Notes under the pieces: generated by a model
Database searches by the model: none
Told to the model about the DNA's origin: nothing
What the model saw: only the letters and a program-made list of their open reading frames with translations
Program-made: the position numbers and the translations under genes
From: an uncultured Oscillospiraceae bacterium
GTDB lineage: Bacteria > Bacillota > Clostridia > Oscillospirales > Oscillospiraceae
NCBI GenBank assembly: GCA_934574095.1
Contig: CAKTMW010000053.1
Coordinates: forward strand, 1 to 10,141
Reading direction: 5' to 3'
DNA length: 10,141 nucleotides
In this document: positions 1 through 6,600 of the stretch, one piece after another
Numbering within the stretch: position 1 is the first letter of the stretch
Layout: each line of letters opens with the position of its first letter

Positions 1-27
1 GCAGAGTGCGGTTTCAAGTCAGATATC

Positions 28-36
28 GAGGAGGAA
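28..36 (+). promoter_or_regulatory. Shine-Dalgarno site of xdhA
   Basis: The purine run GAGGAGGAA sits 6 bases before the ATG at 43 and fixes that ATG as the start. Bases 1-42 show no other signal. The xdhA frame has no stop codon between base 1 and the ATG, so the upstream boundary rests on this site and on similarity of the N-terminus to XdhA proteins. Confidence 0.8.
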
Positions 37-42
37 AACCAT

Positions 43-2337
43 ATGGGTGAAGTCGGAAGAAGCCAAGTCCGTGTGGACGCCTATGACAAGGCGACAGGCC
101 GGACAAAATACTATGAGGATCAGATGCCGCAGGATGCGCTGTATGTCCGCATCAAGCACGCGGAGATCGCCCACGGCTTTGTCAAGTCGGTGGACACCAG
201 CGCCGCACAGGCTATTGACGGCGTGGTAAAGGTGCTGACCTGCTTCGATGTGCCGGATATCACATTCCCCACGGCGGGCCACCCCTGGTCCATGGACTCT
301 GGCCATCAGGACGTGGCGGACCGCCACCTGCTGAACCAGCACGTGCGCTATTGGGGCGACGATGTGGCGGTGGTCATTGCTGAGAACGAAGTGGCCGCCA
401 TGCAGGGTGTCCGCGCCCTGAAGGTGGAGTATGAGGAGCTGCCCTTCGTGCTGGACCCCCAGAAGGCCATGGAGGATGACGCGCCCCAACTCCACGAAAA
501 GTTCCCCCGCAACATTCTCAAACACACCGATATGAAGAAGGGCGACTATCGCTCCGCCATTCAGGAGCCGGACCTTATCAAGGTGGAGGGCTGGTATGAC
601 ACCCCCACTGTGCAGCACTGCCATATCGAGAATCACGGCTGCTTTGCCTATGAGGAGAACGGCCGCATCGTGGTAGTTTCCTCTACCCAGATTCCCCACA
701 TCATCCGTCGTATCGTGGGACAGGCCCTGGGCCGCCCCTGGGCGGATATCCGGGTGGTGAAGCCCTATATCGGCGGCGGCTTCGGCAACAAGCAGGACGC
801 CTTATACGAGCCGCTGTGCGCCTGGTGTACCACGCAGGTGGGCGGCCGTACCGTCCGCATCGACTGCTCCCGCGAGGAGACCTTCGTCTCCAACCGTGTG
901 CGCCACGCTATTCGCTTCCACATCGTGTCGTGGTTGCGGAAGGACGGCACCTTTGCCGCCCGCAAGGTGGAGTGTTTCTCCAATCAGGGCGCTTACGCCT
1001 CTCACGGCCACTCCATCGTGGCCAAGGCCATGGGCTCCTTCCCGCAGCACTACCCCTGCGACAACATGGAGTGCGATGCCTGGACGGTGTTTACCAACCG
1101 CCCCGCCGCAGGCGCCATGCGCGGCTACGGTATGCCCCAGGCCTCCTTCGCCGACGAGGCCAACGTGGACGAGTGCGCCAGAGCCGTGGGTATGGATCCG
1201 CTGGCTTTCCGCATGCAGAATATCATGCCCCAGGGCTATGAGGACGGCTTCAGCCACAACGTCAACTATAACGACTCCTTCCGGGAATGCCTAGAGGTGG
1301 GCCGCAAGTACATGGATTATGACCGCAAGGTGGCCGAGTACGCCAAGGACACCGGCCCCATTCGCCGCGGCATCGGCGTGGCGACCTTCTGGTACAACAC
1401 CGCCGTGTATCCCATCTCTCTGGAGACAAGCTCCAACCGCATGCTGCTGAACCTGGACGGCACCGTCACCATGCAGTGCGGCGAGACAGAGATCGGTCAG
1501 GGCGCCGACACCGCCTACTCCCAGATGACCGCCGATATCGTGGGCCTGAAAAGCTATAAGGACGTGCATGTGGTGTCCTGTCAGGATACGGACATCACGC
1601 CCACCGGTCTGGGCGCTTACGCCAGCCGTCAGACCTATGTAGCGGGCTTTTCCATCCGCAAGACCGGCCTGCTGCTGAAAGAGAAAATTCTGGCCTATGC
1701 CCAGAAGCTCACCCGTCAGGCCACCTATAACATGGATATCGTGGACGGCAACATCGTCCGCAATACCGACGGCAAGGTGCTGATGTCCCTCAGCGAACTG
1801 GCTATGACCGCCCAGTATAACCCCAACGATTCCGAGCATATTACGGCGGAGAGCACCTATACCATCCAGAACAACGCCTACTCCTTTGGCTGCACCTTCG
1901 CGGATATCGAGGTGGATATTCCCATGTGCAAGGTGACGCTGAAGAACATCATCAATGTCCACGACTGCGGCAAGCTCATCAACCCGGCCCTGGCCGAAGC
2001 GCAGGTCCACGGCGGTATGTCCATGGCCATCGGCTACGGCATGGGCGAGCAGCTTCTGTTCGACGAAAAGACCGGCAAGCCCCTGAACAATAACCTGCTG
2101 GACTACAAGCTGTCCACCATTATGGATCATCCCCATCTGGAGGCCCAGTTCGTGGAGAACGCCGAACCCACTTCCGCCTTCGGCACCAAGGCCCTGGGCG
2201 AGCCGCCTGCCTGCTCTGGCGCACCGGCCATCCGCAATGCCATTCTCAACGCCACAGGCGTTGCCATCGACCAGAGCCCCATGAACGCCCACATCCTCTT
2301 CAAACGGTTCAGCGAAGAGGGATTGATCCAAGACTAA
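43..2337 (+). CDS. xdhA: Xanthine dehydrogenase-type molybdenum hydroxylase, molybdenum cofactor-binding subunit XdhA
   Basis: This 764-residue protein is the catalytic subunit of a three-subunit cytoplasmic molybdenum hydroxylase, expected to hydroxylate xanthine or hypoxanthine or a related N-heterocycle. An a/b hammerhead domain spans roughly residues 17-135 and the molybdopterin-binding domains follow. Visible cofactor and active-site motifs are GGGFGNKQD (244-252), AMRGYG (358-363, with the substrate-contacting Arg at 360), GETEIGQG (480-487) and GEPP (719-722). E720 matches the catalytic base Glu of the family. Gln251 stands where bovine xanthine dehydrogenase has Glu802; E. coli XdhA, as I recall it, also has GNKQD. 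Many blocks resemble E. coli XdhA from memory, including STQIPHI, QHCH and GAYASHGHSI, and the length is close to its roughly 750 residues. The stop codon overlaps the xdhB ribosome binding site, so the genes are cotranscribed. The family is very likely right; the exact substrate is not proven. Confidence 0.92.
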   Translation: MGEVGRSQVRVDAYDKATGRTKYYEDQMPQDALYVRIKHAEIAHGFVKSVDTSAAQAIDGVVKVLTCFDVPDITFPTAGHPWSMDSGHQDVADRHLLNQHVRYWGDDVAVVIAENEVAAMQGVRALKVEYEELPFVLDPQKAMEDDAPQLHEKFPRNILKHTDMKKGDYRSAIQEPDLIKVEGWYDTPTVQHCHIENHGCFAYEENGRIVVVSSTQIPHIIRRIVGQALGRPWADIRVVKPYIGGGFGNKQDALYEPLCAWCTTQVGGRTVRIDCSREETFVSNRVRHAIRFHIVSWLRKDGTFAARKVECFSNQGAYASHGHSIVAKAMGSFPQHYPCDNMECDAWTVFTNRPAAGAMRGYGMPQASFADEANVDECARAVGMDPLAFRMQNIMPQGYEDGFSHNVNYNDSFRECLEVGRKYMDYDRKVAEYAKDTGPIRRGIGVATFWYNTAVYPISLETSSNRMLLNLDGTVTMQCGETEIGQGADTAYSQMTADIVGLKSYKDVHVVSCQDTDITPTGLGAYASRQTYVAGFSIRKTGLLLKEKILAYAQKLTRQATYNMDIVDGNIVRNTDGKVLMSLSELAMTAQYNPNDSEHITAESTYTIQNNAYSFGCTFADIEVDIPMCKVTLKNIINVHDCGKLINPALAEAQVHGGMSMAIGYGMGEQLLFDEKTGKPLNNNLLDYKLSTIMDHPHLEAQFVENAEPTSAFGTKALGEPPACSGAPAIRNAILNATGVAIDQSPMNAHILFKRFSEEGLIQD

Positions 2338-2343
2338 GGAGGT
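2336..2343 (+). promoter_or_regulatory. Shine-Dalgarno site of xdhB
   Basis: AAGGAGGT is a perfect consensus site. It begins inside the TAA stop codon of xdhA and lies 8 bases before the ATG at 2352. The overlap points to coupled translation of the A and B subunits. Confidence 0.85.
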
Positions 2344-2351
2344 ACGCAGCA

Positions 2352-3239
2352 ATGTATGATATGCTAGCGCTTTACGAGGCGAAAGACGTACAGGATGCTG
2401 TACGCCTTCGTCTGGAGCACCCAGAAGCCCAGATCATCGCCGGCGGCACCGACGTGCTGGTGCAGATGCGTGAGGGCAAGCGGGCCGGTAAGGCTCTGAT
2501 CTCTATCCAGAAGTGCGACGAGATGCGGGGCATCTCCATCGACGAGGAGGAGAACATCCGCATCGGCAGTCTCACCAGCTTCACCCATATTACCAACGAT
2601 CCCATCATCCAGAAGTACATCAACGTGCTGGGCGAGGCGGTGGACATGGTGGGCGGCCCGCAGATCCGCAATGCTGGCACCATCGGCGGCAACACCTGCA
2701 ACGGCGTGACCTCCGCCGACTCCGCGTCAACCCTCCACGCGTGGGAGGCTATCGTGGAGATCACCGGCAAAAACGGCGTACGCCGTATCCCCATCAAGGA
2801 GTTTTATCTCAAGGCCGGTACGGTGGATTTGAAGATCGAGGACGGCGAGATTCAGACCGCCATCCTGATCCCCAAGGCCAGCTATGACCGCACATGGGGC
2901 CACTATATCAAGTACGCCATGCGCAACGCCATGGACATCGCCACCCTGGGCACCTCCGTCAACGCACGGCTCAGCCCGGCCGGCAAGACCTTTGAGCGGG
3001 TGCGTATTGCCTTCGGTGTGGCGGGCCCTGTCCCCATGCGGGCTACCACGGCGGAGGAGTTCATCAACGGCAAGGCAGTGACGCTGGAAAATATCGAGGA
3101 ATTCGGCCGCAAGGTGCTGGAGGATATCAATCCCCGTGATTCCTGGCGCGCCAGCAAGGCGTTCCGCAGCCATATCGCTGTGGAGAGCGCTAAGCGCTGC
3201 CTGATCGAATCCGTGAAACTGGCGGGAGGTGAGCTGTAA
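2352..3239 (+). CDS. xdhB: Xanthine dehydrogenase-type FAD-binding subunit XdhB
   Basis: This 295-residue protein is the FAD subunit that passes electrons from the iron-sulfur subunit to the final acceptor, NAD in classical xanthine dehydrogenases. The N-terminal FAD-binding PCMH-type fold carries IIAGGTDVL (28-36) and RNAGTIGGNTCNG (106-118), the two FAD-contacting loops of the family. The C-terminal CO dehydrogenase flavoprotein-type domain carries KYAMRNAMDIATLG (187-200) and SWRASKAFRSH (264-274). These blocks and the AGGEL ending closely match my recollection of E. coli XdhB (292 residues). There is no cysteine-rich insertion of the kind that holds a 4Fe-4S cluster in 4-hydroxybenzoyl-CoA reductase, which argues against that alternative. 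The gene lies 14 bases after xdhA, and its TAA shares one base with the xdhC ATG. Confidence 0.92.
   Translation: MYDMLALYEAKDVQDAVRLRLEHPEAQIIAGGTDVLVQMREGKRAGKALISIQKCDEMRGISIDEEENIRIGSLTSFTHITNDPIIQKYINVLGEAVDMVGGPQIRNAGTIGGNTCNGVTSADSASTLHAWEAIVEITGKNGVRRIPIKEFYLKAGTVDLKIEDGEIQTAILIPKASYDRTWGHYIKYAMRNAMDIATLGTSVNARLSPAGKTFERVRIAFGVAGPVPMRATTAEEFINGKAVTLENIEEFGRKVLEDINPRDSWRASKAFRSHIAVESAKRCLIESVKLAGGEL
3224..3232 (+). promoter_or_regulatory. Shine-Dalgarno site of xdhC inside the xdhB 3' end
   Basis: GGGAGGTGA lies in the last codons of xdhB, 6 bases before the xdhC ATG at 3239. The stop and start overlap as TAATG. This layout is typical of translational coupling that keeps subunits in fixed ratio. 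Confidence 0.75.
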
Positions 3240-3751
3240 TGGCAAAGAAACAGTATGCGCTTGTGACCTGCTGGATCAACGGCAAGGAAGTGGAGCAGAT
3301 GGTGGACGTCCGCGCGTCCCTGACAGATATGCTCCGCAACGATTTCCGCCTGACCTCCGTGAAGAAAGGCTGCGAGGTGGGCGAGTGCGGCGCCTGCAAC
3401 GTGCTGATCGACGGCGAGTGCTTCAACTCCTGCCTGTACCTGGCGGTGTGGGCCGAGGGCAAGCACATCACCACCCTGGAGGGCCTCACCGGTCCCAACG
3501 GCGAACTGAGCGACATCCAGCAGGCATTCATGGACGAGACCGCCATCCAGTGCGGCTTCTGCATTCCCGGCTTCATCATGACCGCCGCCGAAATCTTGGA
3601 CCGCAAGGTCTATTACACCGACGATGAGCTGCGCAAGCTCCTCAGCGGCCACCTGTGCCGCTGCACCGGCTACGAGAATATCTTCAAGGCCGTGAAAAAG
3701 ACCATGCTGCGTCGTCTCGGCATGCTGGACGATCCCTTCCTGAACACCTGA
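3239..3751 (+). CDS. xdhC: Xanthine dehydrogenase-type iron-sulfur subunit XdhC (2x[2Fe-2S])
   Basis: This 170-residue protein carries the two [2Fe-2S] clusters that move electrons from the molybdenum site to FAD. The N-terminal plant-ferredoxin-like domain has ligands C45, C50, C53 and C65 in GCEVGECGAC and NSCLYL. The C-terminal four-helix domain has C105, C108, C140 and C142 in QCGFC and CRCTGY. All eight canonical cysteines are present, and C61 is an extra one. SVKKGCEVGECGAC and LAVWAEGK recall E. coli XdhC, which is about 160 residues. This is the structural iron-sulfur subunit, not the molybdenum cofactor sulfuration chaperone that is also called XdhC in other bacteria. It is the last gene of the operon, and a strong terminator follows within 10 bases. 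Confidence 0.93.
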   Translation: MAKKQYALVTCWINGKEVEQMVDVRASLTDMLRNDFRLTSVKKGCEVGECGACNVLIDGECFNSCLYLAVWAEGKHITTLEGLTGPNGELSDIQQAFMDETAIQCGFCIPGFIMTAAEILDRKVYYTDDELRKLLSGHLCRCTGYENIFKAVKKTMLRRLGMLDDPFLNT

Positions 3752-3760
3752 GCGAGACTG

Positions 3761-3798
3761 AAAAAGCACCCGAAGCGATTTCGCTTCGGGTGCTTTTT
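3761..3798. terminator. Bidirectional rho-independent terminator between xdhC and glnN
   Basis: Bases 3761-3778 and 3781-3798 are perfect reverse complements: an 18-bp stem around a TT centre, in practice a 4-base or larger loop. The outer ends are AAAAA and TTTTT, so the RNA ends in a U-run whichever strand is transcribed. It sits 9 bases after the xdhC stop and 36 bases beyond the glnN stop on the other strand, so it can end both convergent units. The rest of the gap (3799-3834) holds nothing I recognise. Confidence 0.93.
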
Positions 3799-3834
3799 GC
3801 ATCTGAATAGAGTTTTTGCGGCCTTTCGATGGTA

Positions 3835-5937
3835 TTATACTGAGAACAGAATGTCGGCATAGGTGGGGAAGGGCCAATGCTGAGCGCCGGTGATGGCTTC
3901 CAGCTGATTGATGAGGGCACTGGCTTTCTGACGGCGGGCGTCCACCTCGTCACGGTAGTAGCAGGCGGCCTTGATACCGCCGTCCATGGCGGGGGCCTTG
4001 CTGATGGCGCGCTCCAGCGCCTCGCAGGCGTCGTAGAGCTTGCCGGACAGGCCGGCTACCTTCCGCAGCGTGGCCTCCTCCATCTTCACGGAGACGGGGA
4101 TACCGCAGTTCTGCTTGTGGAACAGGGTAGTGGCCAGCTCGTCGGAGTATTTGCTGACGGCGGGCATGATCTGGCGGCGGGCCATATCCAGCAGGGTGTT
4201 GCCCTCGATGGTCATGACCTTGCAATAGTTCTCCAGGTGGATGTTATAGCGGGCCTCCAGCTCGTCACGGGTTAGTACGCCGTGGCGGCTGAACATGGCC
4301 ACGTTCTTTTCGGCGATGTAGGCGGGCAGAGCGTCTACGGTGTTGCCCATGTTGCACAGGCCGCGGCGCTTGGCCTCGGCTACCCACTCGTCGCTGTAAC
4401 CGTTGCCGTTGAAAATGATCCGCTGGTGGGCGGCAAAGGTGTCATGCAGCAGCGTTTGCAGCGCGGACTGGAAGTCATCGGCTTTTTCCAGCATATCGGC
4501 GAACTGCTCCAGCTCCTCTGTCATGATGGTGTTCATCACGGCGCTAGGGCTGGCGATGGACTGGCTGGAGCCCAGCATGCGGAACTCGAACTTGTTGCCG
4601 GTAAAGGCCAGGGGAGAGGTGCGGTTCCGGTCGGTGGTGTCCTGGGGAATCTCCGGCAGGGTGTCCACGCCGATCTCCAGGCGGCGCTTGGTGACGTCCA
4701 CATACTCGGTGCCCTGGATGATGGAGTCAAGAATAGCGGTCAGCTCGTCACCCAGGAACACGGACACGATGGCGGGAGGGGCCTCGTTGCCGCCCAGACG
4801 GCGGTCGTTGCCGGGATAGGCCACGCAGCAGCGCAGCATGTCCTGATACTCGTCCACGCCCTTGATGAAGGCCGCCAGAAACAGCAGAAACTGGGCGTTC
4901 TGGCTGGGAGTCTTTCCGGGCTTCAGCAGATTCTCGCCGGTGTCGGTCTGTAGAGACCAGTTGTCGTGCTTGCCGCTGCCGTTGACACCGGCAAAGGGCT
5001 TTTCGTGCAGCAGGCACACCAAACCGTGGCGTTCCGCCACGGTTTTCAACAGCTCCATGGTCAGCTGGTTATGGTCGCAGGCGATGTTGGCGTTGCAGTA
5101 CACGGGAGCGTTCTCGTGCTGAGCAGGGGCCACCTCGTTGTGCTCCGTTTTGGAGAACACGCCCAGCTTCCACAGCTCCACGTCCAATTCGTGCATGAAA
5201 GCCGCCACGCGGGGCTTGATGGCGCCGTAGTAGTGGTCGTCCAGCTCCTGTCCCTTGGGGGGCTTGGCACCGAACAGTGTCCGGCCGCACAGCCGCAGGT
5301 CCTCCCGGCGGCGGTAGTCCTCCTTGTCGATGAGGAAGTACTCCTGCTCCGCGCCCACCTGGGGGACAACGTGCTGGGCTTCGGTGTTGCCGAACAGCCG
5401 CAGAATACGGATGCACTGCTGATCCAGCGCGTGCATGGAGCGCAGCAGCGGCGTTTTCTTATCCAGTGTGTTGCCGGAATAGGAGCAGAAGATGGTGGGG
5501 ATGCACAGTGTCCGGTCCTTCACGAAGGCGTAGGAGGTAGGGTCCCAGGCGGTATAACCGCGGGCCTCAAAGGTGGCCCGCAGGCCGCCGGAGGGGAAGC
5601 TGGAGGCGTCGGCCTCACCCCGGCTCAGCTCCTTGCCGGACAGCTCCATCAGAATGCGGCCGTCTCCGGTAGGGGTGATGAAACTGTCGTGCTTCTCGGC
5701 GGTAAAGCCGGTCATAGGCTGGAACCAGTGGGTGAAGTGGGTAGCGCCCAGCTCCGTGGCCCAGTCCTTCATGGCGCAGGCGATCTCGTCGGCAATGGAA
5801 CGATCCAGAGACTTCCCCTGCGCCTGGCATTGCTGCCAAGCCTGATAGACGTCAGCGCTGAGACGCTGTCGCATCTTCTCCTCGGTAAACACCATGCTGC
5901 CGAAGATGTCGGGGATTCGTGCCACATTCTCGTTCAT
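3835..5937 (-). CDS. glnN: Glutamine synthetase, type III
   Basis: This 700-residue enzyme makes glutamine from glutamate, ammonia and ATP in the cytoplasm, the main ammonia-assimilation step. Its length fits the long type III class (about 700-730 residues) and not GSI (about 450). It starts with the class signature IPDIFGSMVF (8-17). Metal, substrate and nucleotide motifs appear in order: GAEQEYFLID (195-204), HNEVAPAQHE (266-275), GVNGSGKHDNWS (317-328), GGNEAPPA (382-389) and the RNRTSP to KFEFR block (437-453). The remaining C-terminal part is the helical region special to this class. The ATG at 5937 has an AAAGGAGA site (5953-5946) 8 bases upstream. The gene lies 39 bases after spoIIM on the same strand with no clear promoter between them, so it is probably read from the gltX promoter. 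A GC hairpin in the spacer could modulate expression. Confidence 0.95.
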   Translation of the reverse strand: MNENVARIPDIFGSMVFTEEKMRQRLSADVYQAWQQCQAQGKSLDRSIADEIACAMKDWATELGATHFTHWFQPMTGFTAEKHDSFITPTGDGRILMELSGKELSRGEADASSFPSGGLRATFEARGYTAWDPTSYAFVKDRTLCIPTIFCSYSGNTLDKKTPLLRSMHALDQQCIRILRLFGNTEAQHVVPQVGAEQEYFLIDKEDYRRREDLRLCGRTLFGAKPPKGQELDDHYYGAIKPRVAAFMHELDVELWKLGVFSKTEHNEVAPAQHENAPVYCNANIACDHNQLTMELLKTVAERHGLVCLLHEKPFAGVNGSGKHDNWSLQTDTGENLLKPGKTPSQNAQFLLFLAAFIKGVDEYQDMLRCCVAYPGNDRRLGGNEAPPAIVSVFLGDELTAILDSIIQGTEYVDVTKRRLEIGVDTLPEIPQDTTDRNRTSPLAFTGNKFEFRMLGSSQSIASPSAVMNTIMTEELEQFADMLEKADDFQSALQTLLHDTFAAHQRIIFNGNGYSDEWVAEAKRRGLCNMGNTVDALPAYIAEKNVAMFSRHGVLTRDELEARYNIHLENYCKVMTIEGNTLLDMARRQIMPAVSKYSDELATTLFHKQNCGIPVSVKMEEATLRKVAGLSGKLYDACEALERAISKAPAMDGGIKAACYYRDEVDARRQKASALINQLEAITGAQHWPFPTYADILFSV

Positions 5938-5945
5938 TGTATGAT

Positions 5946-5953
5946 TCTCCTTT
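5946..5953 (-). promoter_or_regulatory. Shine-Dalgarno site of glnN
   Basis: On the minus strand AAAGGAGA lies 8 bases before the ATG at 5937. It is directly preceded by the hairpin at 5956-5970. Confidence 0.75.
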
Positions 5954-5955
5954 CG

Positions 5956-5970
5956 CCGCGCCGTGCGCGG
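5956..5970 (-). other. GC-rich hairpin in the spoIIM-glnN spacer
   Basis: On the minus strand CCGCGC, the loop ACG, and GCGCGG form a 6-bp all-GC stem. It lies between the spoIIM stop and the glnN ribosome binding site. No U-run follows, so it is not a normal terminator. Possible roles are stabilising the 5' end of a processed glnN message or partially blocking ribosome access; both are inference. Confidence 0.5.
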
Positions 5971-5976
5971 ATACTA

Positions 5977-6597
5977 TCACATGAAAAGCGCCATCACGTG
6001 GGGCGTTACATAGACCTCCATTATGGCGGCCGCCGCCAGCAGCGGCAGGATATGCATGATAAACACCCGCAGCAGATTCAGCATCAGGGGCTTCATCATG
6101 CCCTTTGTATTGCTTCGCACGTATTGCGTGATCTGCCTGCACAGCAGAAAGCCGCCGGCAAACGCCAGCATCAGGGCGGTCAGCTCGAAAATGCCATGGG
6201 GCAGGATGCCTGCCAGATATACCAGCAGGGAAACGCCGTTGTTCACATAGTATGCGGCAAACACGCCGAGGATCAGCGCGTTGGTGCCCAGCGCCAGCGC
6301 CGTCAGATACAGGAACGGGATAAAGCCGTACAGGATGCTGACGGCGGAGGCCCGTACATTATTGCCGAACAGCGCCAGCAGGTCGATGCCGCCGTCCTCG
6401 TCGATCAATCCCTCCAGCTGGATCATCTCCTGAAAATAGCTTATGATGGTGTCCGGCAGGGACTTGAAGAAAAGTCCCACGCCGAAAGCCAGCAGGCAGA
6501 TGACCAGAAACGCGGCGGCGGTGATCAGCAGGGACTCGCCGAATTCCTCCCGATAGAACCGCCACAGGGCGCGGTGCTGTTGCTTCAACCAAACCAT
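5977..6597 (-). CDS. spoIIM: Stage II sporulation protein M family membrane protein (SpoIIM)
   Basis: This 206-residue hydrophobic protein belongs to the SpoIIM/DUF95 family. In Bacillus, SpoIIM works with SpoIID and SpoIIP at the septal membrane in peptidoglycan remodelling for forespore engulfment. Its length is near the Bacillus protein's. Likely membrane segments are about 21-44, 84-118 (probably two spans), 122-155 and 173-195. The conserved core includes GTNALILG (104-111) and ILPHGIFEL (131-139), a hallmark block of the family. The short N-terminus is charged (KQQHRALWRFYREEFGE) and probably cytoplasmic. The ATG is only 3 bases after the gltX stop, in the same frame (TAA GCC ATG), and only a weak GGGA lies upstream, so translation is probably coupled to gltX. 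Non-sporulating relatives also carry DUF95 proteins, so a role outside engulfment is possible. Confidence 0.85.
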   Translation of the reverse strand: MVWLKQQHRALWRFYREEFGESLLITAAAFLVICLLAFGVGLFFKSLPDTIISYFQEMIQLEGLIDEDGGIDLLALFGNNVRASAVSILYGFIPFLYLTALALGTNALILGVFAAYYVNNGVSLLVYLAGILPHGIFELTALMLAFAGGFLLCRQITQYVRSNTKGMMKPLMLNLLRVFIMHILPLLAAAAIMEVYVTPHVMALFM

Positions 6598-6600
6598 GGC

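Noticed and set aside
1291..2352. A 353-codon minus-strand frame inside xdhA, and similar long antisense frames elsewhere
   Set aside because: They are antisense shadows of a clearly conserved gene, with no ribosome binding site or recognisable motif.
2352..3239. Assignment of the B and C subunits to 4-hydroxybenzoyl-CoA reductase or CO dehydrogenase
   Set aside because: The FAD subunit lacks the cysteine-rich 4Fe-4S insertion of the reductase, and the large subunit carries the purine-hydroxylase AMRGYG and GEPP motifs, not the CO dehydrogenase active-site loop.
3752..3834. A possible small RNA or tRNA gene between xdhC and glnN
   Set aside because: The only structure is the terminator hairpin; no promoter or cloverleaf is visible in 83 bases.
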